Shown one piece after another: positions 28,185 to 39,231 of a stretch of DNA of 64,000 nucleotides. The first letter of the stretch is position 1. Each line of letters starts with the position of its first letter. The notes under the pieces are model-generated. The model had not been told where the DNA came from, ran no database searches, and saw nothing but the letters and a program-made list of their open reading frames with translations. Source of the stretch: an uncultured Pseudomonadales bacterium (GTDB taxonomy: Bacteria > Pseudomonadota > Gammaproteobacteria > Pseudomonadales > Azotimanducaceae); the NCBI GenBank assembly GCA_937775265.1, contig CALKBV010000002.1:306538-370537 (forward strand), given 5' to 3'. A program made the translations under genes and the position numbers.

Positions 28185-28634
28185 TTACGCCTCGGCTACC
28201 ACTGCCAATTTCAATACTGCGTCAACTTCAGGGTGAAGATGGATATTGATCTCGAATTCTCCAAGCTCACGAATGGGGCCTTCGGGCAACCTCACCTCAC
28301 TCTTCTCCAACTTAACGCCGGCCGCGTCACAAGCATCAGCAACATCTCGCACCGTAATCGATCCGAACAGCTTGCCTTCTTCCCCGGCCTTGGTCGTAAT
28401 CGTAATTGACAATTCGTCCACCTTCTTGGCTCGGTTTTTCGCGATGCTCAGCTTATCGCCGGCCGCTGCTTCGAGGTCTGCCCGTCGCTCTTCGAATTGC
28501 TGCAGGTTTTCAGCTGTAGCAGGTACCGCTTTTTTTTGTGGAATAAGAAAATTCCGACCGTAGCCCGACTTTACAGTGACCTTGTCACCCAATTCGCCCA
28601 GCTTCTGGACACTCTCTAATAATATCACTTCCAT
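28185..28634 (-). CDS. rplI: 50S ribosomal protein bL9
   Basis: The 149-residue protein starts with [19 protein letters not shown] and has the [19 protein letters not shown] motif, a long connecting helix, and a C-terminal 23S-binding domain. It lies 3 bp downstream of the membrane protein that separates it from rpsR, the same interruption found in Pseudomonas. Confidence 0.98.
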   Translation of the reverse strand: MEVILLESVQKLGELGDKVTVKSGYGRNFLIPQKKAVPATAENLQQFEERRADLEAAAGDKLSIAKNRAKKVDELSITITTKAGEEGKLFGSITVRDVADACDAAGVKLEKSEVRLPEGPIRELGEFEINIHLHPEVDAVLKLAVVAEA

Positions 28635-28637
28635 GAC

Positions 28638-29486
28638 TTAATCCTTCTGAATCGTTTCTATTCTGTTTCTAATGTCGAACCAGCTATCCATGAGCGCAAG
28701 AGACGCCAAAACCGGATATACAATCTGGAACAGCAACGTCAGGCTCCCATAGAACCCGACTACCCAATTTTTTGATAATTCCCTGTTTGCCATCAACCAA
28801 TGTGCCAGCCCAATTGAGGCAAACACCAGCGGTACCGTTAATAAAGGTAACCAACTGCCCAACTGGTCGCCAAACATGTAACACACGGCCATTGCCAGTA
28901 CGATAGAGCCACTGACCGCTGGTGAAAGCCGCAACTGGTGGAATTCCTTTCTGAATCCCCCCAGGTTATACAAAGTGCTCTGACACCATCTGGCAATCAT
29001 CAACATCACTACCATGGAAAACGCCTGACCCACCGCGAAAAAACCCATCAGCAACTTCCTGGCTTGAACCGGGTCAATCACAACTGAAGCATCAACCTGT
29101 GCCAAGTAGTCGATGTAAAACTGCACAAACCTGTCCAGAAGCCCTGCCGCACTGAATTCAAATATCAATGCACCCGCCGCAGAAAACACCACTGATGCAA
29201 TCAGCACCAGCTCCCAGGATAGGGTCTGTCGCAATAGCATCGCCATCATGAAAGTCCCAACCAACGCAATCATCGGCGAGGGATCACCTACGAAATAGAA
29301 GGCAGCTCCTACTGGCAACAAGGTCCACAGGAATATAAGTGAACCCGCAGCGACGCCAGACCTCAAACAAACAAGAGCAACAATCACGGTACTCAACCAG
29401 CCCAGTAAGGGCAGTGCTGCTGCCACCATACTGATGGCTGTCGCGTAGGCTCTACCACGCATTGCAAACTCTGCAATTGCTCGCAT
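28638..29486 (-). CDS. Integral membrane protein of the rpsR-rplI operon (DUF2232-like)
   Basis: The 282-residue protein is hydrophobic throughout, with about seven or eight predicted membrane segments and almost no charged loops except near 125-150 and 180-190. A comparable membrane protein lies between rpsR and rplI in Pseudomonas and relatives, and in places is classed with DUF2232/YybS-like proteins. No catalytic motif is visible. Its tight spacing (15 bp after rpsR, 3 bp before rplI) shows it is co-transcribed with ribosomal proteins. Its function is unknown; a transporter-like or assembly role is only conjecture. Confidence 0.75.
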   Translation of the reverse strand: MRAIAEFAMRGRAYATAISMVAAALPLLGWLSTVIVALVCLRSGVAAGSLIFLWTLLPVGAAFYFVGDPSPMIALVGTFMMAMLLRQTLSWELVLIASVVFSAAGALIFEFSAAGLLDRFVQFYIDYLAQVDASVVIDPVQARKLLMGFFAVGQAFSMVVMLMIARWCQSTLYNLGGFRKEFHQLRLSPAVSGSIVLAMAVCYMFGDQLGSWLPLLTVPLVFASIGLAHWLMANRELSKNWVVGFYGSLTLLFQIVYPVLASLALMDSWFDIRNRIETIQKD

Positions 29487-29501
29487 GATTTTATCGGCTG
29501 G

Positions 29502-29729
29502 TTACTTGTGAGCGTCCGTGTAAGGAATCAATGCTAGATACCGAGCTCTCTTTACAGCTTTCGCAAGCTGACGCTGGTACCTGGCCTTGGTCCCGGTAAT
29601 TCTGGAAGGTACAATCTTTCCAGTTTCCGAAATATAAGCCTTTAGCGTTTCGATATCCTTGTAATCGATCTCCGTTACACCTTCAGCGGTGAAGCGGCAG
29701 TATTTTCGTCTTCTGTAGAATCTAGACAT
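29502..29729 (-). CDS. rpsR: 30S ribosomal protein bS18
   Basis: The 75-residue basic protein begins [12 protein letters not shown] and contains the S18 core [39 protein letters not shown]. bS18 binds bS6 on the small-subunit platform. It is 4 bp downstream of rpsF, so the S6:S18 heterodimer is made from adjacent cistrons. Confidence 0.98.
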   Translation of the reverse strand: MSRFYRRRKYCRFTAEGVTEIDYKDIETLKAYISETGKIVPSRITGTKARYQRQLAKAVKRARYLALIPYTDAHK

Positions 29730-29733
29730 CTCT

Positions 29734-30246
29734 TTACTCCTCTACCGCTGCTGTTGTGTCTGTGTCTGCTGTATCTGCTGTTTCTGTATCTGCTGTTTCT
29801 GTATCTGCTGCTTCAGCTTCGCTTTTAGCCTTAGCTTCTTCTGCACTTCTCACAGCAGCAGCAGCCGCCGCCGCCTCTGCTCTCTGCGCAGAAACATCGT
29901 CGCGTGCTTTCTTTTCCTTGCTCTCGCGCTCAATCTTCATGAGCGGAGACTCTTCTGTATCAGGATTCTTACGCTTCATGATCAGGTTTCTGAGAACGGC
30001 ATCGTTAAATTTAAATGCAGTTTCAATTTCCTCGAGCGTCTCTAAGGCACATTCAACGTTCAGGAGAATGTAATGGGCTTTGTGAATTTTGTTGATCGGG
30101 TACGCCAGTTGACGACGACCCCAGTCCTCAGTTCGATGGATGACACCACCGCCCTGGGAGATCATGCTTGAATAACGTTCTATCATTCCTGGCACCTGTT
30201 CACTTTGATCAGGGTGCACCAGAAACACTATTTCATAATGTCTCAT
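29734..30246 (-). CDS. rpsF: 30S ribosomal protein bS6 with long acidic C-terminal extension
   Basis: The first about 100 residues are a normal bS6 domain ([34 protein letters not shown]). After it come an Ala/Glu/Lys-rich helix and an acidic tail with repeated TETAD units, making 170 residues against about 131-140 usually. In E. coli the C-terminus receives added glutamates from RimK; here the genome itself encodes a repetitive acidic tail. The DNA under the tail is a 15-bp tandem repeat. A likely promoter lies about 80-110 bp upstream. Confidence 0.96.
   Translation of the reverse strand: MRHYEIVFLVHPDQSEQVPGMIERYSSMISQGGGVIHRTEDWGRRQLAYPINKIHKAHYILLNVECALETLEEIETAFKFNDAVLRNLIMKRKNPDTEESPLMKIERESKEKKARDDVSAQRAEAAAAAAAVRSAEEAKAKSEAEAADTETADTETADTADTDTTAAVEE
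29771..29815. repeat. 15-bp in-frame tandem repeat in rpsF
   Basis: GTATCTGCTGTTTCT is present exactly at 29771-29785 and 29786-29800, with a diverged third copy at 29801-29815 and a partial copy before the first. On the coding strand each unit gives a five-residue TETAD block. Copy number could change without breaking the frame. Confidence 0.9.
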
Positions 30247-30327
30247 CGAGGCTCCTCTCGGGTTTATGCTTCCTGTCAGGCCGTATTCCGTACCAGCAGT
30301 GAAACAAGGAGAAATTTAAGGACGCGC

Positions 30328-30357
30328 ATTGTATGTAAAGGGACTGGCGGGTTGCAA
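30328..30357 (-). promoter_or_regulatory. Probable sigma-70 promoter for rpsF-rpsR-(membrane protein)-rplI
   Basis: On the minus strand TTGCAA (30357-30352) and TACAAT (30333-30328) are separated by 18 bases, matching four and five of six consensus positions. They lie between the rlmB stop and the rpsF start. The leader left is about 75 nt and ends with an AGGAG-type Shine-Dalgarno sequence before ATG 30246. Confidence 0.55.
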
Positions 30358-30380
30358 GCCATCCTGTAAAACCAGCGAAT

Positions 30381-31089
30381 TCACCGCTGGCGGTTGATCT
30401 CGTAGAGGCAGATACCGGTCGCCACCGAGACATTCAGGCTAAGATCCGGGTACGGACAGGGGATTGCGGCCAAAAAATCACACCTTTCGCGGGTTTTTTG
30501 CCTGATCCCAGACTCTTCAGCACCGATAACCAACGCAATGTTCCCTTTCAAATCAATCTCGGTAAGCGGTTGAGAATCCTCCAACACTGTTCCTACCACC
30601 CAGACCCCATGTTTTTTCAGAGTATCAAGGCAGCGTGCGAGATTCACCACCTGGTAAATCTTCACCAGACTCGCCGCGCCACTGGCCGTTTTGATCGCGG
30701 CTTCATTAAGCGGTGCTGAGTGATCCTTGGCAACAATAACACCGTCGACACCAAAACTAGCCGCGGATCGCAAGCATGCTCCAAAATTACGCGGATCGGT
30801 CACACCATCCAGCACAAGGAACAGCAGGCTGGCAAACTCACCGACTAATTGTGCTTCGAGTTCTTTCTCTGAGCGAACCGCCGGGAGCTTGATTTCTAGC
30901 GAAACACCCTGGCTGGCCAATTCATCCCGGTCGACCCGGCCAAACTCGATACGACAACCGACGCTTTCGAGCCAACTCTACCAGCGACTGCTGTCGCGCA
31001 TTCAGTTTCCCCTCTCGCACCGTGAGGCAGATGCCTGCCCTGGCTTCCAGGGCAAGTTGCACCGCATGGATTCCTACAACTGTACTCAC
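30381..31089 (-). pseudogene. rlmB: 23S rRNA (guanosine-2'-O-)-methyltransferase RlmB, frame broken by one extra base
   Basis: RlmB is the SPOUT enzyme that methylates G2251 of 23S rRNA. The start GTG 31089 overlaps the rnr stop and gives MSTVVGIHAVQLALE, the normal N-terminus, up to RRLSY near 30955. The reading frame then shifts, and the second frame carries VDRDELASQG and the whole methyltransferase domain (DGVTDPRNFGACLRSA, IGAEESGI, SLNVSVATGICLYE). The span is 3n+1, so one base is extra near 30940-30960. The usual HQG of the substrate domain reads SQG here. The second frame has a TTG at 30920, but that would lose the RNA-binding domain. Confidence 0.88.
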
Positions 31090-33470
31090 CCTTTTCGTCT
31101 CTGTGTTTTAGCGCTGTGCTTTTTAGGGCTGTGTTTTTTAGGGCTATTGTTTTTAACAGCCTTATTTTTAAGACTCCTATCTTTACGGGCCTTATCTTTA
31201 GCGCTATTGCCCTTGGTCCCAGAAGCTTGCCGTTTCTTGTTGTTTGAAGCTGGTTTCTTTTGATCTTTTGGTTTGCGCTTTTTCGATTTCTTCCCGGGAA
31301 TAGGGGAATGGCTAAGCAGTTCCAGATCAACCTTGCGCTCATCCACATCTACCCCTGCGACCTGCACGGTGACCACATCTCCCAACCCAAAAGATTCCTT
31401 GCCTCGCTCCCCAAAGAGGCACTGCTCACCCCTGTCAAACTGGTAGTAATCACCCACCAGTGTGCTGACATGCACGAGCCCCTCAACCAGGACTCCCTCC
31501 AGTTGAACAAAGAAACCGAACTTAGCGACAGCAGAAATAGTTCCGTCGAAATCGTCGCCGACGTGATCACTGAGGTAATCACATTTAACCCAATCGAGCA
31601 CTTCATAAACAGCATCATCCGCCCGCCGCTCAGCAAACGACGTATGTTCACCCTGCAAAATGACGGCATCCTCTTCATAGGGATAGAAGTTGATTTTACT
31701 GGGCTTTCCGAATCGTCGAACCTCATCACAGTCGAACGTTGAGTGAATAGCGGACTTGATCAAACGGTGAACCAACAGATCCGGATAACGCCTGATGGGC
31801 GAGGTGAAGTGGGTATAGTGTGAATAGCCTAGCCCAAAATGACCCTTGTTCTCTGGGTGGTAAACGGCCTGTTGCATCGACCTGAGCAAAGCAATTTGCA
31901 GCACCTGCCCGTTTTTTTTCTCGCGTAATTGCCTGATGGCATTTTGATAATCCCGCGGTGTGCCTGCCCCGAGTTCAATCCCAAAGCTTTCAAGAAACTC
32001 CGCCAGGTACTCAATTTTCTCTTCTTCGGGCTTTTCATGAACCCGAAAAAGCCCAGGTGACTCAAGCTTTGACACCAACTTCGCCGCACAGACATTTGCA
32101 CACAACATGCATTCTTCGATCAATCGGTGTGCAAAATTCCGGGTTATCAAATTCACATCTGAGACTCTTCCCTCTGCATTGAAGGTAAAACTGACTTCTC
32201 GAGTGTCAAAATCCAAGGCGCCACGTTCGGTTCTTGTGCCGATCAGAATTCTAGCGAGGTCAAGCATATTCCCCAGGCTGTCTTTGTGACGCGGGAACTC
32301 TTCGCGTTCAACCCACTCACCCACTGTCGTGTAGGTCAGCCGCTCTTTGGAATGAATCAGACCCTCGAAGAACTGATAACTGCCGATACGCCCCTGGTCA
32401 GATATGGTCATTTCGCAAACCATCACCAACCGGTCGACTTCCGGGTTCAACGAACATAACCCATTGCTAAGTTTCTCGGGCAACATTGGCACTACATATT
32501 GCGGAAAGTACACTGATGTACCACGCTTATAGGCTTCCTTATCCAGTGGTAAACCTGGGAGAACGTAATTGGCAACATCTGCAATGGCGACAAACAGCCG
32601 ATATCCGCCTCGACGCTTCTCACAGTAAACAGCATCGTCGAAATCTCGTGCGTCCTCACCATCAATGGTAACGAAATCCAGGTGCCTCAGGTCCTCACGT
32701 TGCTTTTTCTGTGCCCGCGTTACTTCAAAAGGTAGCTGGTCAACATCCGTCAGCACTTCATCAGGGAATTCGACCGGTATGTCGTTGTTTCGCAGCGCGA
32801 CTTCCACCTCCATATCAGGCGTCAGATGTTCACCAAGTACTGCAACTATCTCTACGGAAGCCAACCCATGGAGGGTCGGCTGTTGCGTGACCCTAGCCAC
32901 AACAATTCTGCCTTCCTTGATTTCTTCGCCGGGGTCATCGATTAAAATCTCATGATCGATCCGCCGATTTAGCGATTCCAGCAATGCGATACGGTTATCA
33001 AAATGAACCCGGCCAACCAGTTCCAGCGTGTTGCGGGCGAGTACCTCCACGATCTCCCCTTCATCCCTGCCCCTACGATCCCTGCCGCGGACACGGACCA
33101 TCGCCTTGTCCCCATGGAACACAGCGCGCATCTGCCGATGGGAAAGAAATATGTCGTCCCGCTCATCATCACAAATCAGGAAGCCGAATCCATCAGAATG
33201 GGCCGATACTCTCCCGACAAACAGTTCCAGTTTATTCGCAATGGCATAGACGTTCCTTCTATCAACGACTACCTGACCATCACGCACCATCGCTCGCAGC
33301 CTGAGAGTGAGCGCGTCTCGATCTCGCGCGTTTTCAATACCGAGTTCTTTGGCAAGCCGCTTGAACGAAAGAGGTTCGCCGGCCTTCTCCATATGGCTGA
33401 GTATGGCTTCCCGACTGGCAATCGGGTGCTCGTACCTTCCTTTCTCGCGCCTGGAGTGCGGATCTTTCAT
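31086..33470 (-). CDS. rnr: Ribonuclease R
   Basis: RNase R is a 3'-5' exoribonuclease that degrades structured RNA and takes part in rRNA and tmRNA quality control. The 794-residue protein has an N-terminal winged-helix region, cold-shock domains, the RNB catalytic domain (DGEDARDFDDAVY with the metal aspartates, near 275), an S1 domain (FDGTISAVAKFGFFVQL near 640) and a Lys/Ser-rich tail of about 75 residues. The tail DNA contains two near-identical 15-bp units (31115-31144) that duplicate SPKKH. It overlaps rlmB by 4 bp. Confidence 0.97.
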   Translation of the reverse strand: MKDPHSRREKGRYEHPIASREAILSHMEKAGEPLSFKRLAKELGIENARDRDALTLRLRAMVRDGQVVVDRRNVYAIANKLELFVGRVSAHSDGFGFLICDDERDDIFLSHRQMRAVFHGDKAMVRVRGRDRRGRDEGEIVEVLARNTLELVGRVHFDNRIALLESLNRRIDHEILIDDPGEEIKEGRIVVARVTQQPTLHGLASVEIVAVLGEHLTPDMEVEVALRNNDIPVEFPDEVLTDVDQLPFEVTRAQKKQREDLRHLDFVTIDGEDARDFDDAVYCEKRRGGYRLFVAIADVANYVLPGLPLDKEAYKRGTSVYFPQYVVPMLPEKLSNGLCSLNPEVDRLVMVCEMTISDQGRIGSYQFFEGLIHSKERLTYTTVGEWVEREEFPRHKDSLGNMLDLARILIGTRTERGALDFDTREVSFTFNAEGRVSDVNLITRNFAHRLIEECMLCANVCAAKLVSKLESPGLFRVHEKPEEEKIEYLAEFLESFGIELGAGTPRDYQNAIRQLREKKNGQVLQIALLRSMQQAVYHPENKGHFGLGYSHYTHFTSPIRRYPDLLVHRLIKSAIHSTFDCDEVRRFGKPSKINFYPYEEDAVILQGEHTSFAERRADDAVYEVLDWVKCDYLSDHVGDDFDGTISAVAKFGFFVQLEGVLVEGLVHVSTLVGDYYQFDRGEQCLFGERGKESFGLGDVVTVQVAGVDVDERKVDLELLSHSPIPGKKSKKRKPKDQKKPASNNKKRQASGTKGNSAKDKARKDRSLKNKAVKNNSPKKHSPKKHSAKTQRRKG
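31115..31144. repeat. 15-bp tandem duplication in the rnr C-terminal tail
   Basis: Two adjacent 15-base units, TGTGCTTTTTAGGGC and TGTGTTTTTTAGGGC, differ at one position. Related but more diverged units continue on both sides. The coding strand gives repeated SPKKH-like blocks in a basic tail. Confidence 0.8.
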
Positions 33471-33505
33471 TGGCTGACCTCCTTTTCCTTTGATGTACTT
33501 TGTAA

Positions 33506-33533
33506 TTGACAGATCCTGTCTGGTAATTGTACC
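33506..33533 (+). promoter_or_regulatory. Promoter of tRNA-Leu
   Basis: A perfect -35 TTGACA (33506-33511) lies 16 bases from a weak -10 TGTACC (33528-33533). A GC-rich stretch (CTGCGCG) follows between -10 and the expected start, a discriminator typical of stringently controlled stable-RNA promoters. The mature tRNA begins at 33548. Confidence 0.6.
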
Positions 33534-33547
33534 CTGCGCGTCCTCAT

Positions 33548-33634
33548 GCCGAGGTGGTGAAATTGGTAGACACGCTAGCTTCAGGTGCTAGTGGGGGCAA
33601 CCCCGTGGAGGTTCAAGTCCTCTCCTCGGCACCA
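33548..33634 (+). tRNA. leuV: tRNA-Leu (anticodon CAG)
   Basis: The 87-base gene folds as a class II tRNA. The acceptor GCCGAGG (33548-33554) pairs with CCTCGGC (33624-33630), followed by A and an encoded CCA (33632-33634). The anticodon stem CTAGC/GCTAG encloses TTCAGGT with anticodon CAG at 33582-33584, reading CUG. A long variable arm and GTTCAAGTCC T-arm are present. A tRNA-Leu also lies between rnr and purA in Pseudomonas. The gene symbol is by analogy only. Confidence 0.97.
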
Positions 33635-33784
33635 ACAACCTACATTAATATCGGTTAATACCTTGTTGTTGGTTAAGTAAGAGCGCTACTCAGCCTAGTG
33701 ATCTTTGTATTTTACTTACAAAACAAATACAATTTACCTTGCTATTTTTGGTTAAATGGCGAAGAACTTCCATGGAGATGCTCT

Positions 33785-34231
33785 GTGTCTGCCCAAAAAC
33801 AGTGTGGCTTTACGCTCCTCGAACTAATGATCGTCGTCGCCATCATTGGCATCCTCGCGGCAGTAGGCTTGCCCTCGTACCAAAACTACATCAAGACAGC
33901 GAACATCAGCAAGATCCGGACTCAGTTTGATGAAGCCCAGCGTGCAACAAATGCTTCATATGTCCGTAGCATGGTTCAGTTGCAGCTCAACCAGCCAATC
34001 ACTGTTCCAGCGACCGACGACGCTTGGATATCACTTTACAATCCACGGGGTAGCAAAGCAGCAGGCGGTGGCAATGCGTTCACCTCCGGCGCAGCAAATG
34101 CAACGACAGGTCAAATTGGTGTGACATCCAGTGGCGTGTTTCCAAACACATCGCAAGTGATTCTTGAGCTTCCAGCCTATGCTCCCCTTACTTCGGAATC
34201 AGTAACCATCTCCGTAAATCAAAACCTTTAA
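33785..34231 (+). CDS. Type IV pilin-like protein (PilA family)
   Basis: The 148-residue prepilin starts at GTG 33785 with a GGAG sequence upstream, giving the leader MSAQKQCG followed by [18 protein letters not shown]. This is the prepilin peptidase site G|F with Glu5 of the mature protein, then a long hydrophobic N-terminal helix. The rest is a Ser/Gly/Ala-rich globular domain of about 110 residues with no cysteine pair for a D-loop. An in-frame codon 87 bp earlier would put a non-pilin extension in front of the leader. It lies between tRNA-Leu and purA, where Pseudomonas has no pilin. It may be a major or an accessory pilin. Confidence 0.9.
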   Translation: MSAQKQCGFTLLELMIVVAIIGILAAVGLPSYQNYIKTANISKIRTQFDEAQRATNASYVRSMVQLQLNQPITVPATDDAWISLYNPRGSKAAGGGNAFTSGAANATTGQIGVTSSGVFPNTSQVILELPAYAPLTSESVTISVNQNL

Positions 34232-34257
34232 CGGAAGGTTGCATTGCCCACCTGACG

Positions 34258-36692
<2,435 letters not shown>

Positions 36693-36708
36693 CTCAGTTT
36701 TCCAAAAT

Positions 36709-36894
36709 CTAGTTAATTAAATACAACAATCCTGTACCCAGCAGCATACTCGCCAAACCTGCAATCCGCATGGTCTTGTCATCTATTTCAGATAACGTCA
36801 TCACCATCTCCCGCCATCGTCTTGGATAGAGAAAAGGAAGAATTCCTTCAATTACCAGCACGAGACAAAGTGCAATTCCAACGTCATGCCACAT
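36709..36894 (-). CDS. DUF2065 small membrane protein
   Basis: The 61-residue protein has two hydrophobic helices (about 5-22 and 44-60) around a basic loop, YPRRWREMVMTLSE, typical of DUF2065. It is found downstream of hflC and next to hisZ in many gammaproteobacteria. The terminator at 37041-37071 separates it from hflC here, so it is probably transcribed with hisZ-purA. Its function is unknown. Confidence 0.88.
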   Translation of the reverse strand: MWHDVGIALCLVLVIEGILPFLYPRRWREMVMTLSEIDDKTMRIAGLASMLLGTGLLYLIN

Positions 36895-37040
36895 GTTGTT
36901 TTATGGACGTCTACTGAACGCCTTACCCCTCTTACCTATTTTAGGTCCCACTAAACTGATCCAGGTAACGCTGCAGGCTCGCATCTTTCCCACCATCTTT
37001 GTTAAACCCCGAAGGAGCATTCCAAGATACACTACTGGTC

Positions 37041-37071
37041 AAAAAAAAAGGGTAGCTTGTGATGGCTACCC
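37041..37071 (-). terminator. Rho-independent terminator after hflC
   Basis: GGGTAGC (37050-37056) and GCTACCC (37065-37071) form a 7-bp stem with an 8-base loop. On the minus strand it is followed directly by nine T residues (37049-37041). It ends the transcript running from the mutL-miaA-hfq side through hflX, hflK and hflC. Confidence 0.93.
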
Positions 37072-37111
37072 GATCTTGAAACGCGCAAACTAACTCGTTC
37101 GTGCTCTGTGG

Positions 37112-37990
37112 TCAACGGCCCGTGCCAGAAGGGTTGAGCAGGAACTTGAAAAAATCGCTATCCGGTTGAATCAGCAGGATATCTCCCTTGTTGGAAAATG
37201 TTCGCTGATACGCTGACATGCTACGCGAAAATTCATAGAAGTCCTTATCCCTGCTGTAAGCAGCCGCATAGATTCGGGCAGCTAACGCATCACCCTCACC
37301 ACGAACTTCTTCAGCCTTACCGTACGCTTCCGCCAGTATCACCTCACGTTGCTTATCTGCATCAGCCCGTATCCCAACGGCCAGCTCCTGCCCTTTTGCA
37401 CGATGTTCACGAGCCTCAATGTCACGCTCCGTGTTCATACGGTTATAAACCGACTGGCTCACTTCGGGCGGAAGGTCAATTCGCTTCACACGAATGTCTA
37501 TAACTGAAACACCCAGCTCTTCCTGTGCGACCTTATTAAGCCGTTCAGTCAGAACATACATCAGCTCATCACGCTCGCCGGATACAACCTCATGCAGGGT
37601 TCGCTTACTGATTTCATTTCGCAGACCGTTATTGATTCGCTCCTTCAGCAGTTCCTCAGCTCGCCGCTCATCACCTGATGTTGAAGTATAGTAAGTCTGA
37701 ACATTATCAACTTTGAATTTTGCGAACGAATCGACAATGACCGCTTTCTTTTCAAGGGTCAAAAAACGCTCCGGAGGTGCATCAGAAGTTCGCACCCGTC
37801 CATCAAACTTTCGAACTTCATTAATAATCGGCAGTTTCACATGCAGACCTGGCTTGATGTCATCGTTAACGACCCGCCCAAATTCCAGCAAAATAGCTCG
37901 CTCCAACTCGGTCACTACGTATATCGAGTTCATCCCCAAAAGCCCCAGTAGCACCAGGACGAACCCGACAACAAAAGATCGGTTACCCAT
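37112..37990 (-). CDS. hflC: FtsH protease modulator HflC
   Basis: HflC is an SPFH/band-7 protein anchored by one N-terminal membrane helix (residues about 5-25), with its bulk in the periplasm. It forms a large cage with HflK around FtsH. The 292-residue protein has YVVTELERAILLEFGRVV and the RVKRIDLPPEVSQSVYNRM segment. Its ATG overlaps the hflK stop by one base (TAATG). Confidence 0.96.
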   Translation of the reverse strand: MGNRSFVVGFVLVLLGLLGMNSIYVVTELERAILLEFGRVVNDDIKPGLHVKLPIINEVRKFDGRVRTSDAPPERFLTLEKKAVIVDSFAKFKVDNVQTYYTSTSGDERRAEELLKERINNGLRNEISKRTLHEVVSGERDELMYVLTERLNKVAQEELGVSVIDIRVKRIDLPPEVSQSVYNRMNTERDIEAREHRAKGQELAVGIRADADKQREVILAEAYGKAEEVRGEGDALAARIYAAAYSRDKDFYEFSRSMSAYQRTFSNKGDILLIQPDSDFFKFLLNPSGTGR

Positions 37991-39132
37991 TAGCGTCTCT
38001 CCCTTCTTTCGCCAGATTCTATATTGTTTCCATAGTTCGCCCCACTATCGCTATCCGACGAACGGTCTGTTGACACCCTGCCTGCCTGGTTTTGTTCCAG
38101 TATCTTATCCAAGGGCAGGTACAAGATATTATTGCCACCCTCCACGTCAATCATCACCTTGGTAGAGTTCGACATGACGCTTTCCAGCGTATCAATATAC
38201 ATTCGGGTTTTAGTCACTTCCGGCGCCAGCTTGTATTCCGCATAGAGCTTATTAAAACGTTCCGCTTCACCACGTGATTGAGCTGTCACTCTTTCTTTGT
38301 AACCCTGCGCTTCTTCGGTATATCTCTGCCCTTGACCTCGTGCTTCGGGCACGACCTGGTTCGCGTAGGCATCAGCTTCATTTCTGAGCCGCACTTCGTC
38401 CTCACGCGCCTTGATCACATCATCGAAGGCAGCACGCACTGCATCCGGCGGCGCTGTCTCTTCAATATTGACCTGCGTGACACTAATGCCAGTTCCATAG
38501 TTATCCATGTAGGTCTGGATTCGATCCTTAACCGCAATCGCCACTTCCGCTCGACCTTCAGTCAACACTTCATGCATTTCGGTAGAACCAACCACATGTC
38601 GCAGCGCACTTTCTGTTGCCTGATAAAGACTCTTGTCCGGCTCTCGAACATTCAGCAAATAAGCCGTGATGTCACTGATGACATACTGAACTGTCATCTT
38701 CACTTTAACGATATTTTCGTCTTCCGTCAGCATCTCTGAATCATGGGAACTTGATCGAACCCCGGTGACATTCTCGACCATCACCTGATCAACAAGCGGC
38801 GGATTCCAATGCAATCCGGGGAGCACAACCTCATCAAGCTTCTTCCCAAAACGCAGTACAACGCCACGCTCCTGCTGGTCGACGGTATAAACGCCCATCA
38901 CGCCATAGATCGCTACAAGTACCAGTAGAATCAGCCCGATCATCCCCATACTGATCGGCCGCGATCCACCTCCTCCTGACGGATTCGAGCGAGAGCCACC
39001 GCCAAACATCTGCGACAGGTTCGCCTGTAACTTGCGGAACGCCTCGTCTAGATCTGGCGGTCCGTCTTTATCTCGATTTCCCCAGGGATCTTTATCTCCC
39101 TGATCTCCACCGCCTGGTTCATTCCAAGCCAT
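37990..39132 (-). CDS. hflK: FtsH protease modulator HflK
   Basis: HflK is the partner of HflC. The 380-residue protein has a Gly/Asp-rich cytoplasmic N-terminus (MAWNEPGGGDQGDKDPWGN), one membrane helix (about 62-84), then the band-7 domain (YTVDQQERGVVLRFGKK) and a helical coiled-coil region (AQGYKERVTAQSRGEAERF). The C-terminal tail is polar and Ser-rich. It follows hflX after about 100 bp. Confidence 0.96.
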   Translation of the reverse strand: MAWNEPGGGDQGDKDPWGNRDKDGPPDLDEAFRKLQANLSQMFGGGSRSNPSGGGGSRPISMGMIGLILLVLVAIYGVMGVYTVDQQERGVVLRFGKKLDEVVLPGLHWNPPLVDQVMVENVTGVRSSSHDSEMLTEDENIVKVKMTVQYVISDITAYLLNVREPDKSLYQATESALRHVVGSTEMHEVLTEGRAEVAIAVKDRIQTYMDNYGTGISVTQVNIEETAPPDAVRAAFDDVIKAREDEVRLRNEADAYANQVVPEARGQGQRYTEEAQGYKERVTAQSRGEAERFNKLYAEYKLAPEVTKTRMYIDTLESVMSNSTKVMIDVEGGNNILYLPLDKILEQNQAGRVSTDRSSDSDSGANYGNNIESGERRERR

Positions 39133-39231
39133 ACTAATCTCCTAATAAAAGCGCGTGAGAAACCCATTCTCCCACTACATTTGTGCAAGTACTAACGGTT
39201 ATACGTCTGCATACCTTGTTGTACGCATTAT

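Noticed and set aside
33632..33672. CCAACAAC/GTTGTTGG hairpin after tRNA-Leu as a terminator
   Set aside because: The stem takes in the tRNA CCA end, the loop is about 25 bases, and no T run follows. It is not a convincing terminator.
34223..34240. AACCTT/AAGGTT inverted repeat between the pilin and purA as a bidirectional terminator
   Set aside because: The stem is only 6 bp and AT-rich, with a weak interrupted T stretch on one strand, so it is not listed as a feature.
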